Source: Straminergon stramineum
Taxonomy: Eukaryota; Streptophyta; Bryopsida; Hypnales; Calliergonaceae
Length of the DNA stretch: 64,000 nucleotides
Reading direction: 5' to 3'
Assembly (NCBI GenBank): GCA_963920665.1
Contig: OY987264.1
Span: 20,874,906-20,938,905, forward strand
Shown: positions 34,692 through 46,860 of the stretch, piece after piece
Position numbering within the stretch: the stretch's first letter is position 1
Layout: every line of letters starts with the position of its first letter
The notes under the pieces: generated by a model
Told to the model about the DNA's origin: nothing
What the model saw: only the letters and a program-made list of their open reading frames with translations
Databases searched by the model: none
Program-made: the position numbers and the translations under genes

Positions 34692-35268
34692 TTAACCCCT
34701 AAACGTCCAGATTCATCTCCAGAAATGACGATTTTGAGAAAAATCATTATAAAGTGCTATTTGGAAGCATATTTTGGAATTGAAATGGAAATAAAAGTTG
34801 TAGATTTTGATTTGTAGATTCCATATGTACAGTTAGAGTCACTAATGCTATCACCAATCTTTTCTTATAAATTTTGAAAGAGAAATTCAAAAATTCCTTC
34901 AGAATTCGATTGCAAATAAAATATTATCATTTTTTGAGTAAAATTTGTTGGAATGGATTTGAAATGAGGTTCTCTTCACGTGGTGATTTTTTGAAATTTT
35001 TGTGTTCTTCCTATCTATGACCTCTTTTGGCTAATCCAGTTTCGAACTAAAGTCAATGTAGTTTGACCACTTGACATACTTGCACATTTGTAATTTAAGA
35101 AAAATATGAACTCTAGTTACACCAAATCCAACCCTTACATAGGACAAGAACTTGATAACGTATCTTCACAAATTAAAATAACTTTCATCCAAGTAGTTAG
35201 GAGGATGAAACCGGAGTTTCGATTTGTTCATCGTCTAAAAAATGAACGTCGACGCATTTAGGGGTTAA
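34692..35268 (+). mobile_element. TTAA-terminated element (577 bp)
   Basis: Left end TTAACCCCTAAACGTCCAGA; right end complement TTAACCCCTAAATGCGTCGA. TTAA is present at both ends. The interior is not obviously related to the other groups. Only two bases (TC) separate its right TTAA from the left TTAA of the next element. Confidence 0.75.
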
Positions 35269-35270
35269 TC

Positions 35271-36216
35271 TTAACCCCTACAAGTTTTCGGCTAAATTTT
35301 CACCAAAAATACTCCCAAACTGCTATTCCTAGAGCCAATACCTAATTTGGGAAGAAAAAACAGTTTTGGACACATGTAACTGTAGGATCTTGTAGTACAC
35401 TAGTTTGAGAAGATGTGGAAAAAATTTCAGAAATTTCCACCTTGCAAATTACAAGATATTAGTGTTTGAAGTGAAAAAAATCCCTTTTTTGGCCCTGTGA
35501 AAATCCGGGCAGTTGCACTTGACAAGGGCAGATCATTATAAAAAAATGTTCAAAATGGTTGTAACTCTTTGGATTCATTCTTCAAGGCAAGTTGGCTACA
35601 TGCTTGAAAACTTATAGATCATTTGGAATTGTACAACATATAGGAAAAAATTAGTAAGTAGAATGAAGTAGAGAATGATTCAAAATACTAAATTGTTAAC
35701 AATTTATTTATGGAAATGAAAAATACCAATCCCAATGGTTGTAATGTTGTAATAAATAATCTACACCTAATTTTCTTTTCCCAAAAATATTGAAAATTGA
35801 GTTAATTAAAGGCTTCAAAGTTTTTTTAGAGTAGAGATTTCATAATTACCTATAAACTACCCACAACTAAAACTCCTCATAACTTTCATCTCATAAAACA
35901 AAATGAAATGATTCAAAGCTTTCCATGTATATATAGATGTAGAAAACCGATTTCAAAGTTTTATTTTGAAACAAAGTGAATTTTCAAGAATATTTTTTAG
36001 ATGCCCAGGTTGCCCATGAACAATGAAAACTACATATCATACCATAACTTTTTAACTATGTATTCAAAAGTTATGAAAAACATTGGGCCTTAGAGCTACT
36101 CCTTGGGCAAATATCATGTGAAAATGTCAAAGAAGAAAAATAAGAATTCCATTCATAGTGAGTTGCCCTAAATCGCTATGTTGCCAAAATATGTCGTTTG
36201 GTCCTTCAGGGGGTAA
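35271..36216 (+). mobile_element. TTAA-type element (946 bp), right TTAA mutated
   Basis: Left end TTAACCCCTACAAGTTTTCG; right end complement TTACCCCCTGAAGGACCAAA. The interior matches 31717-32525 in reverse, and parts of it (TTAACAATTTA, CCCAATGGTTGTAAT) recall the wider group. No open frame of note. Confidence 0.7.
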
Positions 36217-37075
36217 TTTGATTTTTGTATTCGTGCACATTATGTACATAAAACGGAATGGGGTAAAAAAAACGAATTTGTTAACAAAATGTGAGGAATT
36301 TTAAACAAAACTAAATTCAAATCAGTAAAAAGAATTTTGAGATACAAATAAAAAGAACAATAGATAGTTTCTTGGAAAGTAATGTTCGAAGAGAACCATC
36401 AGTTAGTTCATTGTTAGCTAGTGGAATTGGAGAAAAAAAAAATCACAATTTGAAATATCATTAAAAAATTCTTAAAAAAAATTCTATAAAATTTTCTATG
36501 TGGAGTCAAAAATAAAGCAATCAATGGACTTAATAAAACCTTGTTCAATAGGGGAATTAAAGGAAAATAGTTGGTCAAAAAAATCCCAAACATTGATAGA
36601 AAGACAATACTAAGAAGATTTAGTTAGCTATAATCTTTCCTCACGTGCTCAATATAGAAAAATCCATGATTTCTCAAAGAATTTTCAATATGACTTTTTT
36701 TATGACTTTCAATAAGATTTTATAGGAACCTTGATAACTATATAATTTATGTAAATGGATTTCCAATTTAGAATTTTACAAGAATTAAAAAATTTTGACT
36801 CCTAAATGTAATTATTAAGTCTTTCATACTTAATATTAAGTAGCCAACCATAAAGTCTACCTTTTTAACAATTACATGTGACTTTTTTGTTTTTTGTAAT
36901 TAGATCAAACTATATGAGAAAATGAAGTTATTTTGACCACATTTGTATTTCTAACATGCATTTCAATAAATGACTTTGTTGTTGGAAGTTGAGAGACCTA
37001 TCTAATTACGCAAAAATGGCAAATATATATTATGGAGCCTATATACAATACATATTCAAGGTACACATGCAAATT
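36217..37075. other. AT-rich intergenic DNA with one shared repeat block
   Basis: GGGGAATTAAAGGAAAATAG TTGGT at about 36551 recurs at about 51695 and, diverged, at 17031. The family is unknown. No gene was seen. Confidence 0.4.
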
Positions 37076-37079
37076 TATT

Positions 37080-37590
37080 TTCACTATGAATTGATAGTTT
37101 GCATCACTTCTAATGCAAAAATATCACGACTAAAATTTGAAGTCACACCATCTCATCATTGTATATAAATATGAATTGATTCGTTGCATCACTTCTAATG
37201 CAAAGATACCGTGACCAAGATTAGAGGGCATGTCACCTCATTGTTGTATTCTATACGTGGGAAAAGAATCCAGTTTTCCTTTACATCATTTCCACTCTAC
37301 CATTCTTCAACTTCACTTCTACTCTACGATTCCTCAACATCACTTCCACTCTACCATTCCTCAACATCACTTCCACTCTACCATTCCTCAATATCACTTG
37401 TACTCTACCATTCCTCAACATCACAGATCAAATGTGATAAAATAATTTTTTATCCTTGTACTAGTGCTAGACATATTATTTTGTTGACTAGACATGTGGA
37501 AATTCCTATCATTGTATTTCAATATGTGTGAAGACAATCCAATTTTCTTTTACATCACTTCCGTTCTACCATTCCTCAACATCACGGAAA
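37080..37590 (+). repeat. Nested tandem repeats: about 85-bp and 27-bp units
   Basis: A block with TTGCATCACTTCTAATGCAA at 37099 recurs at 37184. It is followed at 37285-37425 by about five 27-bp units of CTCTACCATTCCTCAACATC plus ACTTCCA. A partial outer copy (TTTTACATCACTTCCGTTCT) returns at 37548-37585. Protein frames here are repeat artefacts. Confidence 0.85.
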
Positions 37591-38663
37591 AAATACCATA
37601 AAATATCTTGTATCCTTGTACTACTACTAGAGATATTGTTTTGAGGTCATATTTATTATATTGAGACTTTTCGTAGTCTCATTTTTATCCTCAACTTGAA
37701 GATCAAACGCTTTATCTCTTTACTAGTATTTTTTTATAAATAGGTAACAACATCAACTCTTAGAATTTCATTATGGGATCACTATTTGAGCATTATTTAT
37801 TTTTGGTTTTCACTATTATTTTTTTAAATTAATTTTTCTATAACTAGCATCCTATCTCAAAATCTACAAAAAGTCTCAATATAACGAATATGGCCTTTTA
37901 ATTGTAGACTTGACAATTAGAAATTGTTATGAAAAATAGAAAATAACTTTTCGATGTTTGCTAGGTGCAACATTATAGTAAATGCAACCAATTTAGGATT
38001 GTCTGGATATTGGCAAGTTAATTGTAGATCATCTAATTATTGTGAGTAAAAAATGATGAAAAATATTAAATAAATATCAATGCATGTGATTGTAACTAGT
38101 TTTTTTGCAAATATTAAGCAAACCCTTATGGCCATTTCACAACCAAGTTTTGGATATATTTTTGTTGGCTTTAGGGATGTCCAATGGCACTTATAGAGTG
38201 AAGGTAATACACTCCAAATTTTTCATCAATTTCATACTTTATTAAAAAAATATAATTTAAAGTAGTATCACTTTCTTCTATATATGTTATTTCATTTTAA
38301 AGAACTCCACCACCTCAAGGTATAGATCATTAAAAATGAATTTTTCTCTTTGTGTTATGGTTGATTTTGCTATGTCAACCAAGACTACAAGATAGGTTGA
38401 CAATGGATTCTCTATTTGAAGTGAATAAAATTTGTTCACTTATGCCAACATAAATAAAGAAAAAAAGTAACACAAACATAGTAATCCACCTTAAACATGA
38501 GAGATTCAGGTACACATTTTATCATACACTTTGAAACATTCATACAGCATATTGAATCATACATGTGGTAGAAAACATCAAGGAGCTCAACATGACTACA
38601 ACGCACTTCTTTTTTCTAATGATTTGAACTTATCTATCAATTGCCAAAATGCTTTAACAAAAC
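37591..38663. other. AT-rich intergenic DNA, nothing recognised
   Basis: No frame with a domain and no clear element ends. Confidence 0.35.
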
Positions 38664-39598
38664 TTAACCCCTAAAGGACCATTTGTCCCCTTAGAGGACA
38701 ATTTGGGTCCGGGCAAGTTCCTACTATCTCAATTTTTAGTGATATTTTTTGGAATTTTTTGAGGTTGTGTATTTTTGCAAGAGTTTTGTGAAGATATCAT
38801 TTTTTATTTTAATTGATGCCTAGGAGCAAAAGTTATGGCACAATAAGCAAAAATGGAGTTTGGTGGGCACCACCAAAAAAATCACAAAAATTCAAAATAA
38901 TTTTTTTTTCAATTTTTTTTCTCAAAGATTATATTTTTGTCTACAAGTGAAGCTTTGTTTCATTCAATTTGGAATAATAATGAGAAAGTTATGGACAATC
39001 TTAGTTTTTTGGGCAATCTAAGCATCTTCTTGAAAAAATAACTTGTAGAATTCATTTTTGAATGCAATTTAAAGAATTTTTCAAAAAACAATTGGTAGAC
39101 AGGGTTAGATTTTTTTGCTAGAACAATCCAACCGTTGGGATTATTGTGATTCAATTCCATCTAAAAGCTATTAACAATTTAGTTTTTTCTTCAATCTTGA
39201 ACCCACCTCTACTTAACAATTATTTAATGAGTTAAAATTAAATGTGTTTTTTCCTAATTTTTTTTGGTAGATTCTCAACTCAGTTACTGATCATATATAA
39301 GTATAAAATCAAAATCCTTAGAGCAAAAATTTGAACTAAAAATATTCAAAGCCAAGAAATCTAGTCAAGCCAAGTGCTAAAATACTTGTTTCCTTCACTT
39401 TAAATGTATATATCTTGAAATCTTCATGGTCAAAGTTTCTGAAATTTCTGAAATTTATTCATATACTAGTCAAGTATAAGATCTTCTGGTTGAATATGCA
39501 AAAAAGAACAATTTTTAAAGTTCTTTTCTCTTTGCAATAGAAATGACAGTTTTGAGTGGTTTTTGATAGGAAAATCACCTTGGTACTTTAGGAGTTAA
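38664..39598 (-). mobile_element. TTAA-terminated element (935 bp), reverse copy of the 17397-18327 group
   Basis: Left end TTAACCCCTAAAGGACCATT; right end complement TTAACTCCTAAAGTACCAAG. Both have TTAA. Reading the minus strand gives the same interior order as 17397-18327 (CCACTCAAAACTGTCATTTC near the start, AATTTGTCCTCTAAGGGGAC near the end). No open frame of note. Confidence 0.82.
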
Positions 39599-39830
39599 GA
39601 CAACTTCCCAATAAGAACCTTGATCAAATGATCATTCAAGAAATTTATAAGTAGTTGTCTTACCATTGGTCAAAATTTGAAGTAGCTACACTATAAGAGA
39701 CTCTATTATGACAGTAGCATTGGCTTGCTTGGCGAGTATTAAGGTCCTCCCCAAACTTCCTCACCATTTTAAAAAAAAATCCAATGCAAAGCCTCCCATT
39801 TAATCCCTAGCCAAAAAATTTCAATACAGT

Positions 39831-39862
39831 GTGGGTTTGAGTGGGTTTGAGTGGGTTTGAGT
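39831..39862 (+). repeat. 10-bp tandem repeat, three units
   Basis: GTGGGTTTGA repeated three times. Confidence 0.9.
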
Positions 39863-40728
39863 TTCATCCAAATTGGGGCCCAACAACATTTCATTCAAGT
39901 GTGCACAATTATATTTTATTCAATCAAAGAAGAAAGTGTTATAAGCAATATATTTATTGAAGGGGATAAAATTGCCTTGGCTTTTCAGTTAGCATTATCT
40001 GTCAGTCAGTAGGTGCTTTTACAACTATCATAACCTTTATTTTATTTTATTTTATTTTGCAGCAATAACTTTTGTGTGGATTCTGGCTAGAATATCAGAA
40101 TCATTAACTGAAATTCAGTTGCAAAGTTACAGCTCCCATATGTGAGTTCCAGAGAATTGATGTCACATATTTTATTTATATATTTTTTTGAAACACATGG
40201 ACAATTTCCACTGAATGATATCACATCTTGATAAGGGATACAAGGCACCTCTTATCAATATGAGTGGAGGTCAGAGTTGGCCTGAATGAAGTCATTTTTG
40301 TAAGAAAGTCCCACATGTCATCTTGTGAATGGTCGGTGATGTGATGTGATGTGGACCCTTAAGAATATGACGTGGAAATTTGGTTTCAGTACCTAAGTGC
40401 TAAATTAGACCTTCAAACCCATACCTTAAGTTCGGTTGTTTTGTTTTGTTTGTTATGTTAAGATCTTTGGGATCATGCGTCCCCTAGTCGTGTTCTTGAT
40501 ACCATTGGAATCTTTGTGGACAAGTGTGCACAAGTCTTGTTTTGTGGCAATCAGACTCATGGAAGAAAAGATATTAAATTTCAAAGTATTTAGAAGTTAA
40601 GAAAATTAGAAAATTACTCTTATTTTTATTTAGGTTGTAGCAATGGTATAGGGCACATTGGTACGATATGATGATTAAGAAGCACACCTTACCTCCTTGG
40701 ATTGTTGGTAGTGTTAAAGGTTGATATT

Positions 40729-41690
40729 TTAATTCCTAAAAGGTCTTAAGAGTTTCCTTGGGGGACTCTCAAAGATTTAGGCAAGTTCCTTTGATCTCAA
40801 TTTTTGATATAATTTCTTAGAAGTTTTTTTTCATGATAGGAAAATCAATTATATTTCTAAGAATATTTAATTTTTTTGCAATCTTGTGACTTAGAGCAAA
40901 AGTTATGCCATCCAAACCAAAAAACAAGTAAGGATGGTCAATAAAAATAAAAATAAAAAACATTGGAGATTTTTTAAATATCTTTTTGTATAGACTATAT
41001 ATTTTTTCTATTAAGGAAAGATTTGGTTTATTACATTTGAATGAGCAATGTGAAAGTTATGGAACAAAGATTTGATTCGTTCCTTTTGGATAAGTAATGT
41101 AAAAATTATGAAGCTTCTTATTTAGTAGGCAATCTTAGCAAATTCTTGAGAAAATGATGTATTGGATCCATTTTTTAACTCAACTTTTTAAATTAAAAAA
41201 AATGTTCTACCTAGTCTAGTTTACTTTCTAGAACAATCTCACCTTTGGGATTAATATGTTTTAATTCCATCTTAGAGCTATTCTCAATTTAGTTATTCCT
41301 TCTATCTTGTACCTACTTCAACTTCAAAACAAATTTAAGAATGAAAATCCTAAATTCTAAACTCTCAATTCAATTTTTTGATATAAAAAATTCAAAATTC
41401 AAAATTTGTAGTACAAAATTTTTTTATTGAAGAGGATTTATAGCCTTAATATCTAGTTAGGCAAGGTGCAAAAAGTTCTCTTTCTTCACTATGATCACTG
41501 ATATCTTATAATCTATATAGTCAAAGTTTTTGAAATTTCTTCTACATATTCTCATACTCGTTTTATACAATATCCTATATATAGTTAGATATGCAAAAGA
41601 AACAAATGCTTCAATTTTTTGCTCTTTGCATTGAAAATGGTAGTTTTGAGTGGTTTTTGATGAAAACGTGGCTTAGGATTGGTGCTTGTG
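40729..41690 (-). mobile_element. Decayed TTAA element of the 17397-18327 group, reverse
   Basis: Left end TTAATTCCTAAAAGGTCTTA, then CAAGTTCCTTTGATCTCAAT as in 38664-39598. The order is kept up to TGGTAGTTTTGAGTGGTTTT near 41650; the right terminus is lost. No coding capacity. Confidence 0.6.
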
Positions 41691-42360
41691 AACAAAAATT
41701 ATGTTGCCTTAAGCACAAAAGCAATTCACCAAGCAACAAGAGATTTCCACAAAATATTGAAATAAAAATTAAATTTTTTTTCTCATTGATTATATTCTTT
41801 CCTATGTGGAAAGATTTGACTCATTCCATTTGAATTAGTGATCTGAAAGTTTCAACTCAATTTTCAAAATTTCAAAATAATAAAATTCCACAAAGTTCAA
41901 TTCTTTTGCTAGAACATTCTCATGATTGAAATTAGTGAGTTTCAATTCCATGTTAGAGCTATCAACAATTTAGTTTTCCTTCCACCTTGTACCCACTTCT
42001 ATTTAAGAATGTTTCAAAGAATGAAAATGATGTCTTTTTAAAAAAAATTCTTCGATATATTTTTTAAGTAAATAAAAATGTATAATGCAAAAAAATTTAA
42101 TTAAGAAGATTCAAAGTCTTACAATTTAGTCACTCAAGGTGCAAAAAATCCATTTTGTTCACTTCAAATGCCAATGTATTGCAATCTACATAGTCAAAGT
42201 TTCTAAAATTTCTTCATACATTTTCATACTACTTTTGGGCAAGATCCTATGATTGGATATGTAGAAAATGCAATTGTTTTACTTTTGTCTCTTGCAATAG
42301 AAATGACAATTTGGGGTGCTTTTTGATGAAGAAAAGGTCATGAAACTTTAGAGTTTCAGG
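41690..42360 (-). mobile_element. Partial TTAA element of the same group, ends missing
   Basis: It repeats the interior again (TGGAAAGATTTGACTCATTC, TTAGTTTTCCTTCCACCTTG, AATAGAAATGACAATTTGGG) directly after 40729-41690, so two copies lie head to tail. Neither terminal repeat is intact. Confidence 0.5.
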
Positions 42361-43360
42361 CAATTGCTATTGTTGAGCTACTCAATTGTGTATGAAGAAG
42401 AAAGAAAATAATAAGAAGAAAGATTTGGAAACAATGACATTAACCCTCAATTGCCTTGAGAGGATGTTAGTGACCTTTGGAGGATTTCATGTGGCCTCAA
42501 GGATGGAAGAAAACATTTTATCATATAAATTTTTGTGGGGGAGTCATTTGAATCCATCTTAAATGAATGGTGCTCAACATTTCCCCCTTGTGGGTTTTTT
42601 TTACTTTCCTATGTAAAAAAATGGCAAATCTATAGATCATTGTGTAGTGTAATTTGACAACTTATGCTACGTTTTCTTACATAAATTTTAGCCATAAAAT
42701 TGAAATTAAATAAATTGAGATCACATAAGGAAATGAATCAATTCAAGCCTAGTTTGAAAATTTGAAAATTTTCTAAAATTCAAATTTTTATTGCAATTTG
42801 AACTATGGGCCTATGACTATGGAGTGCTCATTTTCTGAGTTCAAATAGATGTGATATATTGATCACACCACACTATTTTACACAATAGTGTACATCTATA
42901 TAGAAAGTTTCAGATTTTTTAAGCATATATTATAGTGAATTTGATATGAATGTTTTACAAGAATGTCTATAAAAATGATTTGAACCTCAAGAATGTTTTA
43001 AAAAATGATTTGAAACTCAAATTTGAAATTACTATGAATTTTTTACACATTCTTGATCACAAACTTTTTCACGAAATGATCAAAAACTCTTATGACATAT
43101 AGAATTCAAATTTTGGGTTTTCTAAGAACTCAAGCAGGCTCCATCAACTTCATTATTTGGACTAGATGCATGAAATCTTTAGTATGGATGCTAATCACCG
43201 TATTCTACACAAGTAGCTTTGGTTCACATCATTTTGATAAATAGTAGAAAAAATTTAAGGCTTTTTTTATTTCAATGTCAAAGTAGGTAGCTAAAAATAT
43301 ATTCTAAAAAAATATTGATTAATTTTATTTGATTGTGTAGATTGACACCTATAGAAAAAT
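42361..43360. other. AT-rich intergenic DNA, nothing recognised
   Basis: No gene, and no terminal repeats that I can support. Confidence 0.35.
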
Positions 43361-43369
43361 ACTTGAATC

Positions 43370-43965
43370 GTTAACTTTTCAAAAAGTGAGATGAAAATTC
43401 TCAAGATTTTTATTTTGCGGACAATAAAGGTAGAGAAACATTTAAAGTCATTTTTGAACTCAATTTTCAAATTTTCAAAATCAAAATCAAAATATTATAT
43501 TTCTTGTTGACCAGAACATTCTCACTAATGGAATTGATTATTTCCAATTTTGTAAAAGCTATTAGTGGTCAAATTTTTTTCTTTTATGCGATACCTTTCC
43601 TTCCTCTTCAAAATTTATTTGAAGATGGATATGATAGTCTTGTTTAAATTGTTTTCCACTCATTTTCTAACATATTGACTAAAATGCACAAGTTATAAGG
43701 CATGCATTTTTTTCTCTTAAAATGTTGAAAGACCAAACTTCTCCCTTGGAATGGGCTAATAAAGTATACTTTTGAAGTTTAGGCACATCGGACTTGCAAT
43801 GGGTGGCAATTTCTATCTAGAATTTTAGCTGAAGATAATCTTGAACAAGGCTACTAGAGGATCCTACAATTGGATTTGTTAAAGAATAAATCTAGATGAA
43901 ATTTTGAGTCTCGCTTTGTGTATGACTATTTTGAAGTAGTTTTGAACCTCAAAACACTATAGATT
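43370..43965 (-). mobile_element. Remnant related to the 31717-32525 element
   Basis: Shares with 31717-32525 the order GAATAAATCTAGATGAA, then TTTTGAAGTAGTTTT.G, then the end near AAACACTATAG, and upstream TGGATTTGTTAA.GAAT. A second remnant is at 49820-50410. Terminal repeats are not visible. Confidence 0.45.
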
Positions 43966-44399
43966 GTCAGTCCTGTAAGGTGGATACATCCAAAATCACA
44001 CCTTCTGTGCATCTTGAAAAACAATATGTATTTGTGTAAAAGAAATGAATTTTGAACCTCTAAAGCATGCAACTCGTTTCCAACTAGGGCCCCATTTGTG
44101 CTAGACAAGGCAACCTATTTTCATGAATGAGGGGAATATGATGTAGTTTAGCGACTTCATGCCATTGAATGACGAGTATCTCATTGACACCCAATAAATT
44201 CGCGTAGACCAGTTTTTAGTTTTGCACTTCTTGGAAATAGGTTTGCCTATACATCTCCAATTGTAATCTGCACTTCCTTAAGTCCTACTAATTCCAAACT
44301 TTGATGAAAAATTAGCAAAAAAGAGTGCAATCTTCATTATTTCAATTCCCTAACAAGGAAAAAATTACCCCACCCCCATCATTGCTGAATTGGACATAT

Positions 44400-44625
44400 A
44401 AGCTAAAACGCTTAACATTGATGGAAACACATTGTATACCTTATCCAAAACACTTCGTAACTTTTGCATACAATATCCGAATGCTGTGTTCTTTGGTGCG
44501 TCGGAACCTCCTTTCTCTCACCAACAAAAAAATCAATGAAAATTTCACCAGTCTAATTAATAGTAAGTTAATTAGGCACACAGTAGCCCAAAGTGGTGGA
44601 TTGGGGGATCAGTATACCACCTCAA
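44400..44625 (-). mobile_element. MITE-like element, reverse copy of the GGTGGGCACCCCCAAA family
   Basis: CGTAACTTTTGCATACAATA, GTGTTCTTTGGTGCGTCGGA, AAAATTTCACCAGTCTAA, then a GGTGGATTGGGGGATCAGTA end. The order matches other reverse copies. Confidence 0.55.
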
Positions 44626-45069
44626 AATTTGCCCAGCATCTGTCACTGCAGACTTTGACGAAGTCCATCCTGGCTGATCATTCCCCTGATCTCATGTGCA
44701 CTTGCTGCACAACCCAAAATTCTCTGACCTGCCAATGATTTTGTGCAATGCGGGAAACTGACTTCGATTGGGACTCCCGTCCCCCGAGTCCTGCGTCCCG
44801 CGTCGGGGCTGCACCTCAGTCAGTCATGACAGGCAATCGTCACCCTTGTCCTTAAAGTTCCGAAGATGCTCCTGCAGTGGAAGCTCATGTCAAACTCTGG
44901 AAAAAAAAGAGGAATTAAACGATGTCTGACATCAAGCATGGCGGAGGAGGAGGCTCATCCGTTCTAATGTCCATCATACATAACTTATAGTAGAACCACC
45001 CATTACCAGCCACTTAAGCATTTTGTGCATGATCTGGATTAGTAGAAGGCATTGTTAGTTTTTTTGCCC

Positions 45070-45385
45070 TGGAGAGAGATAGAAATGATGGGTGTTGTCA
45101 AATTTTCATAATTTTTTTCCTGAAACTTAAATTGTTATGAATTTTAGAAGCCAAAAGTTGGCCTACACCTCTGTCCAATACATAGATTCTTCCATCACTA
45201 CTTATCTAAAGACTAATTTGGCTCACAAAACAAAGCGGATGTGTCATAACAATGATGGCTAGAAGATAGTAGAAAATCAAGAAACTAATGGTTACTTATC
45301 AGTCATCTCTCTGTTGAATTTCCCATTACTTTGTGTATTGACCATGGGGCTTGGCTGGTCATGGGTGGTTCTACCATAGACGTAG
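45070..45385 (+). repeat. Dispersed repeat, partner of 10590-10900
   Basis: Collinear with 10590-10900 (GAAGCC.AAAGTTGG, CAAGAAACTAATGGTTA, TCTCTGTTGAATTTCCC, GGGTGGTTCTACCATA). Family unknown. Confidence 0.65.
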
Positions 45386-46735
45386 GAAGTTTGGCTTGGA
45401 AATTAAGCTTAAGCTTATTTGGCTAAGAAGAAGCTTATTTAGCTCGGATTCTTTGGTGGGGATCATCCCTTTTCTTTTACTTTTTGAGAAAGTGCCAAGA
45501 TGGCAATCACTTAAAATTTGGTGAAGTATTGTGTTCCTACATTCATCCATCTCTAGGACCAAAAAAATACTTTTCTATCATATTCTTGCACTTTTTCATC
45601 CAAATTTGGCAAATTCATCCACATTTAGAATAGAAATTGAATTTTTTTAGCAAAAAAAGATTCCCTTTATATGGCAAAAGGTAGACATTCATTTTGGAAT
45701 GGTGCAATTTGACCCTATGGTGCCAAAAAAAGGGGTTAGTAGGGATCATAGACAAGAGGCACAAAGACGTTGGTAGGGGTGTCCTTGCAATTGAGGCACC
45801 TTTCTTGTACTAATGTCACAATGTATGTATTTCGTTCATTTGAGAGAGAGAAATGTCTCTCCTATCAATGATGCTAGTGTGTGAGTGACATGAAAATGCA
45901 AGCATGTTAGCCTTGAGTATTTGTATAAGTAAATATCCTACATTTATTGAAGGTGCTTATAATATAAACACCTATAATATAGGTATCTATAGCATAGTTA
46001 TACTATAATCATAGAAGGTTTCTATAATATAAACACCTATAATATAGGTGTATAGTCTTCCGAGCTCACGAGCTCATGCTTAGGAAGCTTACATAATAGC
46101 AACCCTCTCTCGTATGAAGATCTTCAAGTGTGCGAGGTGCAAGAAAGCCACATCCATTGGGGATTTGGAGTGGTTCATGAACAAACAAAGAATATGTCAG
46201 TGTTGTTTAGTAACTGTGGTGGAACCATGGAGAAAAAGAGGATAGAGAACAACTAGCCTTATTTTAGTCAATTGTGGAGAGCATTGAGGTAATGGAGGAT
46301 TACCTTGAATTTTGAGCATGTTTCTCTAACAGGCCCTAGAAAAAACAAAGAAAAAATATATAGACACTTGTTGCATTAGAGAAATTTGAGGGCTCAACAT
46401 GCTTGTTTCAGGGTTGTTCCCCTACCTATTCCTTGAGTTGTCCAAGAATGTCTAGTTGCTGGCTGGAAAAAAAAATGAAAAATTTTAATTCTGAAATGCA
46501 AAATGAAGTTGAAAAAAAAAGAATTTTTTTTGACGTGGTGTGGTCTCGACCATGTTAGATTGCAGTAGTGGCATAGTTCCTATGTTCCTATGTTCCTCGC
46601 AGCCTGGGAACTCACAAGCGTGTACAACCCTCAAATCTCCCCTAATGCACTCTTTTCAAGGTGTGAAAATTGAAAATAGGGCATGATTCTAAAAAATCGA
46701 CCAAGGATGTTTGTTGTGTAGGTGCGCAATGCAAA
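45386..46735. other. AT-rich intergenic DNA, nothing recognised
   Basis: A small local duplication of ATAATATAAACACCTATAAT occurs at about 45958 and 46025. No gene was seen. Confidence 0.35.
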
Positions 46736-46739
46736 AAGT

Positions 46740-46860
46740 ATTCTATTTAGGGGCAATGTAGGCCTTGGAAATTCTAGGGCCAATCACAACCCTTGCACTC
46801 CTAGGTGCACTTATCATTACACACCATTAGAAGACAACCTCCTTTTAACTAATGTTGGAT
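46740..46860. repeat. Single unit related to the 26.9-27.3 kb minisatellite
   Basis: TTGGAAATTCTAGGGCCAAT followed by CACAACCC, a CACTCCTAGGTGCACTTAT block and TAGAAGACAA, in the order seen at 26815-27240. Confidence 0.55.

Noticed and set aside
37285..37425. Regular 27-bp repeats that could suggest a CRISPR array
   Set aside because: Units are directly adjacent without unique spacers, in a plant-like genome; it is a minisatellite.
44325..44738. A 137-codon plus-strand frame
   Set aside because: It spans a reverse MITE-like copy and unrelated flanks, with no domain.
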